Source: Torymus aiolomorphi (taxonomy: Eukaryota > Arthropoda > Insecta > Hymenoptera > Torymidae). Taken from it: DNA of 64,000 nt. Location of the stretch: the NCBI GenBank assembly GCA_036365515.1, contig CM070877.1, forward strand, positions 12,344,601 through 12,408,600, read 5' to 3'. A model generated the notes under the pieces. It was not told where the DNA came from. It made no database searches and saw only the letters and a list, made by a program, of their open reading frames with translations. The first letter of the stretch is position 1; each line of letters opens with the position of its first letter. Below are positions 1-12,500 of this stretch, piece by piece. A program made the position numbers and the translations under genes.

Positions 1-116
1 AAAAAAAAATGATAAGTCTGGAATAGTGGCCGAAGGCAGACTAAAGCCATACCTCAGCCAGACTAGTTTAGCCAGACCTCTCAAAGACCAGTACCAGACT
101 AATTTTTTTTACACGG
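1..116. mobile_element. Right end of a GTCTGG-type foldback/MITE element (partial, cut by window edge)
   Basis: This stretch is a second copy of the right terminus of the element at 35,705-36,372. Both share the ordered words GCAGACTAAAGCCATAC or its close variant, CAGCCAGACT, GTTTAGCCAGACCTCTC and AGACCAGTACCAGACTAATT, and both finish in TTTTTACACGG. The left part lies outside the window, so full length and target duplication cannot be judged. No protein is encoded. Assignment rests on similarity within the window only. Confidence 0.8.
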
Positions 117-119
117 GAT

Positions 120-406
120 ATCTCTCTCTCTCTCTCTCTCTCTTGGGTTTTCTGGAAAGTATAGGATCGAGGAACGGAGAAAAGGTTGCAAGGAAATATT
201 GTTGATATGTGTGAAAGACGTCTAATAATTTCGAGGAAATAAAATGTTTAAGTGATATTGAAATTAATACACTATATATATATATATAATTTCAATATCA
301 CTTAAACATTTTATTTCCTCGAAATTATTAGACGTCTTTCACACATATCAACAATATTTCCTTGCAACCTTTTCTCCGTTCCTCGATCCTATACTTTCCA
401 GAAAAC

Positions 407-484
<78 letters not shown>
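120..484. repeat. Perfect long palindrome with TC/GA outer ends
   Basis: The left arm (about 121-266) and right arm (about 287-432) read as exact reverse complements over roughly 146 bp. They surround a 20-bp spacer made mostly of TA repeats (267-286). The left arm begins in a (TC)n run of about 24 bp and the right arm ends in a (GA)n run that continues to 484, so the right microsatellite is about three times longer. It abuts the transposon end at 116. No coding potential is seen. It may be a real foldback made by template switching, or an assembly or read artefact. Confidence 0.9.
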
Positions 485-486
<2 letters not shown>

Positions 487-3400
487 CTCTTGACTGCCCG
501 TCGGACATTTATACTCGTCGGATCCATTTTCCTTATTTTATTATGTGCCAGAATGCGAACGCTCGCTCGAAGAAAGATGTCGCGCGGCCCGCGTTGAATA
601 CCGAATAATCGTTACGGCAGGAGACGTGTCAATTTCCGAACGGAACGGTTAAGCCATCCTCCCTCCCTCCCGCCATCTTTTGTTATTGATGGGACAGCGG
701 CGGCGACGCGCGAAGAGAGAATTTTATTTATCCCCTCCACTCCTTTTTACGCCGGGGATACAGGATGCGACGCAAAAATTTACAAAGCACGTCCGCGGCG
801 GAAAGTTCGCGACGGTAGTAACGAGGGGAATGAATAATTGGGGCTGGTTAAGGGGGATGGATATATATACGGGTGGATGGGAAGGGTGCGAGAGTTCGGT
901 AAAGTTCATTCGAGAGTGACTTTGAAAGGGGTGCGTAGTTTGCTGGGTTGTTCCAGTTGAACTTGAATCGTAAGCAGTTGGTTTTCAGATTAAGAAAAAG
1001 CTGCTCATTTTATTTGCTATGGGTCTTTGACATTAACCTAAAATAAATATAGGAGTTTGAGAATAATATTAACTTTATAGTTTATTACATTTTAGAATTC
1101 TCAGTTTCAAAAGTATTAAAAAAAAAATGAAATTTTAACAGTTTGATTATTGGTCAAATTTTTGGAACGAACCACTTTTCACGATAAAATTTCGAAATAT
1201 ATTCTTCACTCGATTAAAACGAATGATATTTCGAAAATTCATCACGTGTAGCATATCGCATTACAGGCCAGCTGTGAATTAATGGCATAATTGATTAATT
1301 ATATTTTCGGCTACCAGAATGCACCGATGTAATCAGTCAAACTATAATGCTATATGTCACTAATTCTGACATGTATATAAGATTGATATGGGGGCTCTTG
1401 AGCGATGAAATATTGTTTTGTTCTACATCATCCCGGTGAAGGTCACCGGAATGGACTTTCGCTTTCATCAGTTAAGCCATTGCACACCATCATTTCCGGT
1501 ACAGCATTCGAGTCGACATAGAGTTCGTGAATTCTGTCCATTAAATTTCATAAACCAAAGAGATTGGGAATCTTTTCATTCGGTTCACTACGCTACATAA
1601 ACATAACTAAACATCTGATTGATCTGATGCTAATTCTGTCCAAATAACCTACAATTTAGCAAACAGCATCTTGAGTCACATAGACACACGAGACTCCTAA
1701 TTAACCAGACTGGCAGTGCGCAAAAAAAAACTTTACTGCCATCTTGTAAAACTCGAATTTGACTACTGTACAGCACCGAGAACCCATGTAACCTTGACAG
1801 ATCAGCCAAGATCCATCATCCGGAAAGAGGTATATACTGCCCTACACTACCAGTATCACCTCGCAACGCTGAGACAGCATCCCTGATTATCTATCCCTCT
1901 CCCTCTCTCTCACTCGCGGGAGCACAAAGAATCACCCTATCGGCGATTTCGGGCCTCGGCGTATACACAAACGGGGGGATTATCCGGCGGGGAAGATAAA
2001 TGAACTCGCGGGGACAATGGGACCTTGCGCGACTGGCTTTTTTTGCGGAAGAAGAAGGCCTGTGTTTGTGTCTGTATGTGGAGGTCAGCTCGTTTTTGCC
2101 GCACGAAAGAAGATGGAGATGCAGGAGGAGGAAACGGGCGATCTGTTTCGTATTGGAAATTGTAATGAATTTCTTTTTCACGATGCAGGGGAAGCTTTTC
2201 TGGGACGGAGAAGCTTAAAGGCCGCTTTGTGTATCGCAAAATTCTCAGTTTCCGTTTACTCCGGAGGGGAGGGCAATGTTGGTGGAAAAAGTTTTTGCCT
2301 GTTATTTTTTTTTCATCTCGCGAACTTTTTTTTCCCGCGCACACGCACACTTACTTGAGATAGTTACTTTGTGCACACTTTTATCGCAGTAATTTATCTT
2401 GGAGAATGAATGTCAACCTTTTTTACGGAGGAAGATAACACGTGCTGTATACGGGCTTGTCCTTTAGTCTCAGACTGCATATTTTGCCATCCGACGTTAC
2501 ACTTTTCCTCGGTTTTGATAACACGCTGTCTCCTCTTTCACGTTATAACTCATTTACGTTTTATTCGTCCTTATATGCACGAGCTAGTGTTTAATTTAAG
2601 TTTGTTTGCCTAGTCTGGTTGATGATAATAAAAAAGACGTACAATTAGAAAAGAAAAACAAGATTACTAAATAAGAAAGTTGAGAAAAGCCAACTGAAAA
2701 TCATCGTCTGACTAAACTCAGCTTGGACCGAGTTCGTTTTTTCATATTTTGATTAATAGAACAGATTTTATATGGTACATTTTCAACCTCTCCGTTACGA
2801 TTCTTCATTTGATTTTTTAAAATGAAACTTTCGTCGTTGTCGGACACAGAAATTAGATTCCCGTCCGTGTACGACAAATCTCATCCATATATAAAATATA
2901 AAATATGCACCCCCATCAAATCCCTATTAACAATGCCTAATCCACTCCCATTCGCCCCCGCGAAGCCTTCAACCCTACAAGCGTAATAAACTCGTCACTC
3001 GCTCAACACAACGAACGATCGCGCGGAAATTAAGTGTGTATACGTCGACTATCACTCTCTCGCACCCTTCATGCACTCCAGTCGACGTCTTCTTTCTTCG
3101 CAGGGGCTTCTTCTTCCCAGCCGATATAGGGGGCCTGACTTATGCATGAGGCGCCGCAGATTATCGATTTCCCGTTCGCCTGTCTCTATATACATACTCG
3201 GGCGAGAGTTGTGCAAAGCTTTCGGATAAATATTTTTCCCCGGCAGATATAGTGATTGGACGATTGTCAGCGCGGCGGCGTAACTGCGGGGGCTGATTGG
3301 AGCGGTCCGGCGCGGAGGCGGCGTTGTTTGTTGTTTGTTACGACTGGTAATTATAGAAATTAATTTGCGCCCACGCGGCAGTTTGTTAATGAGGCGGTCT

Positions 3401-6071
3401 CTCTCTCGCTCGCTCGCTTTCGATGGTTGTTATATATTGCCAATGGCCCTGTCGATTATATTATATTGTCAGCCGACACGAAGACGCAAATGAATCTTTG
3501 TTTTCGCGAGCTCGCGTCGATTGTTGATTTCGTTGTAATTGTCGGGTATTAGGTTCGTTATTCGGCTCGCGCGCGGACTGTGAAATGTTCGCGTTGTTTC
3601 ATTATGCTTTAAAAAATAGCTCGATTTCTCGGTATTTTATTCTTATAAAGCAATCAAAAAAGTTTTGTAATATCATCAATCATTTTTGAATGTCAAGAAA
3701 TATATACCAGCGGGGTCGCGATCAATCATTTCCAAATTGTCAGTTTGTTAAATTATATAATGTGTGCAGTATTTGTATAATGTGATATATTATAACATGG
3801 CATATTTTAATTGATGATCTATGCTCGTGAATTGCATTTAAAACGCCCTCAATTCTTTTTTTAAGTTTATAAGAAAAAATCGCGACGAGGTTGCCATTAA
3901 TATGAAAACATATTTGATTTATTATAAAAATGGCGCGGAAAAACAACTCTTTGCCAAACATTTCCGTTTGCCAAAATAGAGCTGAATAAATACGACTATT
4001 TACCAATACAAACGTACCCAATCAACCACTATAAAAATTTACTTCGTCAACACCATATTCCTGAATAAATAAATGAAAATAACCGTAAAAAAGTGTTCAC
4101 CTCTCACAGCTTCGGTTGATTTTAACCCCCGCGCAATCATAATTTTTTCACGAACCTCGAAGAAGAAAAGAAACCACTACTCCCTATTCATTCTATTTAT
4201 CCGCGCCCACCACGTCTGCTATTTCATCGGGCCCGAAAACGAGTACATCCGGAAGTACGTATATATACATACACACGCGCGCGCGCTCAGGCGCGGATAA
4301 TTCCCAGTGCACTCGGCGCGCGGATCGTAATTTCGCGCAATCCGAAAGTTCGGCCAACATTTTAATTAAAAACAGCGACGGCCGAGAGTCGCGCAGCTGC
4401 GCTAATAACGCCGCGCCGCCGGACAATTAGAGAGCGATGGCCGTGAAAACAATCGCTCGCTCTCCCTGTAATTTTCCCATTTTTTTTCCCTCCCTTCGAA
4501 CATTCCCCCGCGTTATATATCAGTGTGCGTGATTTACACCCCACTAAATTCTTCGCAAATAAGCGCGAGGTAGAGAGAAAAAAGGAGGGGGGGTTAGAGT
4601 CCTGCAATCTTGTAAACATCATTTCAGAGTCTGAATAAACTCGCGACCGGGCGCGAGAGGATTTTTCGGCGCTTGCGGGTGCACTAAATTTTTTTTAGAG
4701 GTGACGCGCGCGCGCCTGCGCGGCTGCTGGAATTTTTGCTCGGATAAATTTTAAAGGAGTTGGCCTTTTTTGTAGCCGGGTGTGCGCAGAGGCTGCTTGT
4801 GTACATGTATATATGCAAGGGAGCGAGTAAAGTAGGAGAGAGTTAAAGTGTTGTTCTGATTATGAAGTATCCTGGTTTTTTTTTCTCTTTTGGATTCTGA
4901 AAGTTAGGATCGAGGTAACAAGAATTCGCAGGATTATGCGGAAAATTTTTAAATTTTAAATAATATGTTTTAATAACAAGAGCTTTTTATTTAAAATAAA
5001 AGTATAAAGCTTTTAAGAGGGTTTATAAAATAAAGCTTGTAATTTATAATTACCTTCATTATAAATAGTAACGATGTTGTTTGTTAAAGAAAGAAATTAA
5101 TATTTTTAGACAAGTATTGATTCTTCATTGGAAACCCGTCAATTTTCATCAACAATCTCTATAACTATGCCAATGATTGAATATAGTCTGGTTCTTTTTT
5201 GTTTTAGTGCTTTTAAAATTATAAAGATGAAGATAAAATTATACGTCCCTTGAATGTGTTAAAAGTGCAAAGAGGACCTTAAATCAGACCCTTAAAGTAG
5301 TATTTAATAACACTTATTTTCAATGCTTTGCATAACATAAACGTTTATTTTTACAACCGAAAACTTGCTACAAGAATCTTACATTCAAATACCAGGGAAG
5401 CGCTTTCTTCTTCCCTTGAAACAAAAATTATCAAGTTATGCTAGAAAACTTTTATCCGGAGGGGTGGAGCACACGCGACCGTTTTAAGAAAAGAAAATTC
5501 ACGAAGCCGGGCAACACGGAACGATTTTTCCCAGGTATAAGATGGAGTGCTTTTTCCCGGGCATACTTATCTCAGAGTAAATGTGAGATGTACCCGTCCA
5601 AACTTTAAGTACACTAGGGGGCTAAAATGGGGGAAAGGGTTCTTTTTGTACAGAAGAGGAGAAGGGAGCGTTTCATCCTGCTTCGCCGTAAATTTTTTCC
5701 TCGAAGCGCGCGCGACCTCGCACCTCCAAGGAATTTCGTAACTTACCGCTTCTTCTTTGAAAAAACAAAAGATAACGAAAAAAGGGGGCCAAGGTAGGGT
5801 GGGTATCCCTCGGCAGGAATATTTTAAAGACCGTTGACTGAAATATCTCCGGCGTGTAGCGCGCGCGGCCGGTCGTAAATCACGGGGAAACTTAATTTTA
5901 TCAATTTTCTGGGGGAGAACGGTATATTATGACAAATGTACAAGGCACATAAACTCTTTATCGTTTCTTTATTTTCTTTTGGCCTCGTTATTTATATCAA
6001 ATTAAACAGTGATTTAATGCTGTTTGCTCACTTTTTAACTCCGGATAAATTTAATTTATTTCCGCTTTTCT

Positions 6072-6075
<4 letters not shown>
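485..6075. other. Noncoding stretch, no gene recognised
   Basis: AT-rich DNA is interrupted by CpG-dense blocks around 540-720, 3,000-3,560 and 4,180-4,740. Short TC/CT runs occur near 1,894-1,910 and 3,400-3,420. Open frames in this stretch (for example near 2,000-2,360 and 5,547-5,741) lack recognisable domains and overlap on both strands, as expected by chance. No splice-bounded exon could be identified by eye. Confidence 0.6.

Positions 6076-6148
<73 letters not shown>
6076..6148. repeat. (TA)n microsatellite, about 73 bp
   Basis: An uninterrupted alternating AT tract of about 36 units. It creates a false open frame of alternating Tyr and Ile. Confidence 0.97.
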
Positions 6149-6151
<3 letters not shown>

Positions 6152-6541
6152 GGCAAATTAATGGGCCGTCGCGATGCGATTAAACAATGTGTTTAATTTG
6201 CCCTCTCCGCCTCGGTTAATATTATTTAGCGATTTATACAGCATTGTCGGATAGTTTATTCGTCAAACGTTGGAACCGCAGAATTAATAAAACACACCGC
6301 AAGTATAATAAAGCAAATAAAGCAAATCCCCCAAACTTTTGCGATATAATGGCCTAGGGTCGGCGCGCGGTGCATCGATTAATAAATTATTCGCAGAAAA
6401 GTCGAGCGTCACGTTTCGCCAATTTTCACTTCTGCGGGCGAGAACGCTTTCCCCAATACACCACATCGATCGGAAAATTTCCCAATGCCGCAAGCGTCAA
6501 CTTTTCCCTCGCAAACATCATTACCTTGTGTGTATACGAGA

Positions 6542-6582
<41 letters not shown>

Positions 6583-7365
6583 AGTATAAATAAACCCGCG
6601 TTATCGGCGACAGCCTCTTTTTTCCGCCCCGGCTTCGCGATGAAGAAAAGCGCTTGATAAATAAGTGTTGCGTGAGAAACCCTCCTTCCGTGTCTCGTGA
6701 AAAGCGCAGCGGTGATGACAGCTCGAGGGCTCTTCCATACACGCGTGTAACATAACCGCGCGAGCGCGATGCAAACATTGTTACGAGAATCTTCTTTGTC
6801 GGGGGCAGGACTCGAGAGGACTTTTCTCTCTTTCCCGTTGAGGGGAGGGAAGCTGATGAGCGAGAAGAATAGAGACAGTTTCGAGTGGTTTTTCGGGAAG
6901 ATGGCTGGTGAGAGGTCACGTGATGGATGTTGCCGGTTGGCATTAGGGTTTATACATTAAAGATGATTGTGGGTACAAGTTTGTTTTGTGCAGGTAGATG
7001 GATGCAGGTTGCTAAATATTCTTCGTCGAATTTGAAGAAAGATTGATTTATAAGACTATATGTATTTGTGGTTATATTAGACTGATAATGGAAATTTATG
7101 AAGATTCTGGTTAATCAGATAAGGTACCGGAAGATTGATAGAACTAGATAATTTTCCTATCAATAGATGCATTCATGAAAATGAACAAATTTGTGATAAA
7201 GCTATGGAAATAGGACGATAGGTGAATAAAATCAATAGGAGGAATTATTTATTAATGATGATCGCAGTAAAAAGTTTTTTGCTGATAAAATACTCTGATC
7301 AGCGGAATAACATATCATAAAATGGAAATTTGTTCTTTATGAAAGATTAGGGAGTTAGAATGATA
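6149..7365. other. Noncoding stretch with a short (CT)n run
   Basis: It holds a (CT)n tract at 6,544-6,578 and a moderately CpG-rich block at about 6,330-6,950, then AT-rich DNA to the transposon at 7,366. Open frames here encode Leu-Ser or Glu-Arg repeats from the microsatellite and no recognised protein. Confidence 0.6.
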
Positions 7366-7621
7366 CACTCAGAAAACGATCTTCCTGTATCAACGAGAAT
7401 CTGCCTGTCGGAACAGAATTTCCGCTAAAAATAGGGCCAAGAGGATATCTTCCTATGGAAGGAGGAATTATCTTACAACAGGAAGTCAAGCTTCCTGTAG
7501 CGGAATGATGATTTTTCGCACAGGAGGAAATTTTTTCGCGCAAGAGGAATCCTTTTTTGTCCCACGAAGATTTTCTGGGGCGGAATTTTATTTCAAAGCA
7601 GGAGGATCGTTTTTCTGAATG
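7366..7621. mobile_element. MITE with TA target duplication and CACTCAGAAAA terminus
   Basis: The left end reads CACTCAGAAAACGATCTTCC and the right end, reversed, reads CATTCAGAAAAACGATCCTCC. This gives imperfect terminal inverted repeats of about 25 bp. A TA dinucleotide flanks each side (7,364-7,365 and 7,622-7,623), as expected for a Tc1/mariner-type insertion. The 256-bp body is rich in repeated short words such as CTTCCTG, CAGGAAG and GGAGGAA and has no transposase frame. It is non-autonomous. It lies 3 bp from the large foldback element that follows. Confidence 0.75.
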
Positions 7622-7624
7622 TAG

Positions 7625-9520
7625 TAGTAATATTGAGCACATTTAGTGTCTACACAAAGCCCCTGCACAGATCTTGTATAGCACTGCTAAGTTCTACACA
7701 AATAATATTAAGAAAAAATGTACACATATATAGTCGACACCCAGATAGTTTACACGATTAAAATCTACATCATGTGTAGATCATATTGATGTAGATTTTA
7801 ACCATGCACAATTTATCTCGATAAATAGTTTATGTGCCGAAATTCTCTGTGTAGACTTTATTTCTGTAGAATTTTATTATATTTTAAAGATTTATACACT
7901 ATATTGCAGTATACAAAATACTTGTGTACGATATCGCCGAAAGTCGTAGATTAAATTCACATACTTAATACCTATAATTATAGGTAGTTTTTAATCAATC
8001 ACATAAAATTTGACCTCAATTGAGGGCCTGGAAATGAAAAGGGACATACCGCGATTTTGCAGAAAAAGATTCTCCAACGATCCGAATTTGAAAATTGAGC
8101 GAATCTCGTTTTTTAAAGTACAGGCATGTAAAGAATTGAAATGCGCATTTTTCTGTGAAGAAATAAAATTTTCATCTTTATTAGTTTTATTAAAAATTCC
8201 AATAAATTATCTTTTTTTGCGAAAAAAAAGTTAAATGTAATTTTCTGTTCAACTCGCCAGAACTTCGTTCAAATCAAATATTTCTTTCAGAAATTATTAC
8301 ACAATAACTTTTGGAATATTAGGAATATTATAAACCTTAGCGGAGTAATAGAGATTGTTAGTGAACCAAATAGCGAATTTTAAAATATTTGTCTCGATAT
8401 TTTAAACTTGCATTTTGAAATGAAAAAGTTGTGTGTCGAATTTGCGAATTTCGAAATTTGACTCGAGCTACCATATTCTTAAACGTCTAAGGAAGTTTTT
8501 CGGAAAATTTGAGTATTCTATGCATTGTTGCTAAACAGAATTATTAATGATTGTTACGATAAATGCTGTTGAAGGCCGCGCGCCACGGTACACGTGTTAC
8601 GACGTGCACACGACACGATCACAAAAAATGCTACATTTTTTTAACAACAATACATAGACTACTGAAGTTTTCGTGTCGTGCGCATGTCGTAACACGTGTA
8701 CCATGGCGCGCGGCCTTCAACAGCATCTGGAATTTTCCAGAAAATTTCCTTAGGCATTTAAAAATATAGTAGCTCGAATTACATCGCGAAATTCGAAAAT
8801 TTATCCCACAACTTTTTCATTTGAAAATTCAAATTTAAAATACCGAGAAAAATATTTTAAAATTCACTATGTGGTTCAATAACAATATCTATTATTCCGC
8901 TAAGGTTTATAATATTCCTAATACTCCAAAATTTATTGTGTAATAATTTCTGAAAGAAATATTTGATTTGGTCGAAAATCTGGCGAGTTGAACAGAAAAT
9001 TACATTAAAATTTTTTTTTTCACAAAAAAAGACAGTTTATTGGGATTTTTAATATAATAAAACTAATAAAGATGAAAATTGGATTTCTTCACAGAAAAGT
9101 GCGCATTTGAATTCTTTACATGCCTGTACTTTAAAAAACGAGATTCGCTCAATTTTCGGATTGTTGGAGAATACTTTTTCTGCAAAATCGCGGTATGTCT
9201 TTTTTCGTTTCCACGCCTCCAATTGAGATCAAATTTTATGTAATTGATTAAGAACTATATATAATTACACAAGTATTTTGTACACGACAATAGTATACAA
9301 GTCTTTAAAATATAATAAAATTCTACACAAATAAATTCTACAAAAAGAATTTCGGCACACAAACTATTTATCGAGATAAATTGCCCACAGTTAAAATCTA
9401 GATCAATATGATCTGCACATGATGTAGATTTTAATCATGTAAACTATCTCAGTGTAGACTTATATATATATATTTTCTGAATATTATTTGTGTAGACACT
9501 AAATGTGCTGAATATCACTA
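7625..9520. mobile_element. 1.9-kb foldback element (near-complete imperfect palindrome)
   Basis: The left half (about 7,625-8,617) and right half (about 8,670-9,520) are reverse complements along nearly their whole length, with scattered mismatches and small indels. Matching landmarks include AGCACATTTAGTGTCTACAC at 7,635 and its reverse complement ending near 9,510, GTACAGGCATGTAAAG at about 8,118 against its complement near 9,115, and the GC-rich core described separately. The outermost bases are TA on both sides, so TA may be the target duplication. No transposase frame is present; open frames inside it (8,010-8,234 and 8,563-8,769) are products of the palindrome. The best reading is a non-autonomous foldback or long-TIR DNA transposon. 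A duplicated-and-inverted host segment is less likely because the ends look transposon-like. Confidence 0.8.
8563..8730. repeat. GC-rich core hairpin of the foldback element
   Basis: The left arm starts TGCTGTTGAAGGCCGCGCGC near 8,563 and the right arm ends with its complement near 8,728. Each arm is about 55 bp and the loop is A/T-rich. The arms hold CACGTG-like and GTGCACACGACACG words. This core is far more GC- and CpG-rich than the AT-rich outer arms, so the element is a nested palindrome with two base compositions. Confidence 0.8.
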
Positions 9521-12500
9521 GTATCGTTAGAGTATGATGAAGTTAGGAAGACTATCAAACTTTTTTCATAAAGTCACGTTACTATAAAATATAAAGTTGA
9601 ATTGTTAACTAGATTTTATAGCATTGCACTTCACTGTAGAATAAACCATAGTTATGACAATAAAGTTCTTTGAAAAAGATGTATATAGTATCCCTTAATA
9701 ATAACAATATTTTCAAAAATTATGACAGCGAAATTTTGGTTATAACATGCATACATTAAGTATTATGTATATTTATGAGTTATGCACATGAACAGGGAAA
9801 ATTTACTTTAGGAATTTACATAAATGTACAACACTTCAAAGTCGCGTTATTTTAAAGCTAAATATTTGCGATGCAAAAGGGCCTCTCCAGAGCTTTTAAG
9901 CGATCCGCTTCGAACTTTCTACATAAATTCCAAAACATAAGATACACAATCTCTTAAAATTACTTTTCGATATCATAAAATTCAACAGCTTTATTCGTGC
10001 ATCGACGATCTCGCGAGGGCGCAGGGAAACACGCGACAGCATCATGAATAATATATATGTTCGGCGCTTTCAACTATGAATATTTCAAAAAGGTATATAA
10101 CCGCGTCCCATTAACTCTGCCGGGGTAATATTCTTTTCCTTAAAGAAAACATGAAAAGAAAAAAAAAACTTTACAAATCGGAGATTACCCGAACGTTGAC
10201 TTATACGCCGATCAATTATCCCTCGCCCAAAGACCCTATAGACACAAAGGTAATAACTCTGAACATTTCATTTCTCCGACAAAACGTCCTCCCATCCTCC
10301 TTCTTTTCCGATCGATATATAGAAAAAGACCGGATATAATATATAACTCGCTGCCGCCGCTAAAACCTATATAGAAAGCGATTCTCCCTCTTATGTCTAT
10401 AGACGACAGGGACACAGACACACGCGCGGCGAAAGCTTTTGTACGAAACGCGAGTTACGGTCATTTCGCCCCCGCCGAGGCGCAAAATTGCCAGGAATTA
10501 CCGCGGGAGCTAAAACGCGAGCGGCGTTTCCAATGTAAATGTCAATTTTCGAAGCGCCCAGTCGCGGATCATCATTTCGTTGGTAAAACGCTAAAACACC
10601 CGTCGATTCCCGCGCGCGAGAGCTCTGTGTTTACGGCCTGCAGTCGGAAGGGGGGATTCGGTTTTTGCGCGCAACAATGAAGCTCGAAATCGTCTGCGTG
10701 ATGCCGTAACGCAAAATCAAACGTGCCTATGACCGCATTGCGTTTTAGAGAGGCCGCAAAGTTTCGCTTGTGGATTTGGGAAAAAGTTTTGAAAGCGTCG
10801 ACGATTGCGGGATGAAATGTGCCGCTTTTGAGAGTCTATATGTATGTGTGTGTGTATAGAGACGAGGATTGGGTGGTAAAATTTTTACCGAAAATGTTTA
10901 TATATTTTAAAAAATAGAAATGGCAGGAGTAAGTAATGTTAAAACCCTTTAAATAGAAGCTACAGCGTTGAGTAAATTTCGATAGTAACTTTTGTCGACA
11001 ACGTAGTTTATACTAGAGTTTATAGGAAAAGCTTACGATATTATTTTACCAAGTTATATTTTTACCTATAAACTTCGGAGGAATGTAATGTACATTTTTT
11101 TCTTTAAAATATACTAATACATTATTCTACTTTATTAGGTCGATTGAAGGAGTTTTGAATATTATTATTTGAACTATAAGATAAACTCTTTATATACCTA
11201 CAACAAATTACATCTTATATTTTTTAAAATCCTTGAAAAATGAAAATTAATATGAATAATAATTTTTTAAACACACAATATTACAAAAAGAAGAGGGAAA
11301 TTTATTCATAAAAATGTGACACATTTTACTATCAGCGTAATTTCAACCTCCCTTATTTTATTTTGTAAAAGAAACGAGGATAAAAAAAATTCTTTGAAAA
11401 ACTTTCATTGAAACTGAATCACCTGTAAGCGCACATTGCAAAACTAGGATAAATTTCGAAACGCATTATTTTTCAGGTTAACGGCGTCGGTGCGCAATTA
11501 GTATTATATACAAGCCCTCGTGCGCAAATTCATCGAAAACCACGGAGGCGAATACGGGCGAACAGTTCAGCCGTGATTTCAATGCGACATGCGGCTTTGC
11601 AAAATTTCTACCCACCCATCCATTAATATTCCACATTTCCGCCTCTCTCACTCCCTTCTATCCGTTTTCTTGCGCATTGTTCTCCTCATTCATACGAAAC
11701 GTGCGCGCCTATACAAAGTAACTTAGCGCCGAATATTTTTACACCACGCGGCGCCCGATTAAAACGACATTGTTTTCCCGAAAAAATGTGTGCACGCTCG
11801 AGCATGAAAAACGCTGTTTATACATGGCAGCATCATCCCTCCCGCTTTATGATGCTCAACTTTATACTCCCCCGTACACGTACAAACACACATGCCTCTC
11901 ACCTTATACGCACGCAGTAGAAAATCTCACGCTCATTACTCGAAATGTGAGTCTACGGCGGAGGGAGAGAGAGCGAGAGAAACCGGAGAACGCGTAACGA
12001 GAGAGATAAAAATAAGAGGGAGGCGAGAGTCAGCAGCAGCACGGCGCGGGTGAGAAAGAAAAAAGAGCGAGTGCCCTGCTCGTGTTCGCGTTTTATTTCA
12101 TCCGGGCGAAGAGGAGCATCAGAGAGAGTGAGAGATAGCGTGAAAAATTAAGAAAAAGGGGGGAATAGAGATTAAATTGTAAGGGGGAGTTAGCTCCTGA
12201 CGAAAATCAAGGGTTCCATCGGCTCCTTAATCGCCCGGGCGGTGAGTTTTCGTATATGACGAAGAGCCGAAGCGAGTTTTATTCTGAAAAAAAAAATTTT
12301 TTTTTGTTATCTCTTTGGGGGTCTGGCATGGGGATAATTGAGAGTCTGGTGTGAGAGATCGCGTCAAAATTAAACCGGGGCGAGCGTATATGCGGGGCGC
12401 GCGCTAGGCGGATAAAGTGGAAAAAGATAGACATCTGGCCTGAATGTACAGCTTAATGTATAATTTAGGGGAAAGCGCGGGGGCGAAAATCTTGAGTGTG

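Noticed and set aside
121..432. Palindrome as a microRNA precursor
   Set aside because: Perfect 146-bp arms are far longer than a miRNA stem and I recognise no known miRNA sequence; a long hairpin siRNA source remains possible.
8563..8769. Open frame in the foldback core
   Set aside because: It reads through both arms of a palindrome and mirrors itself; no domain.
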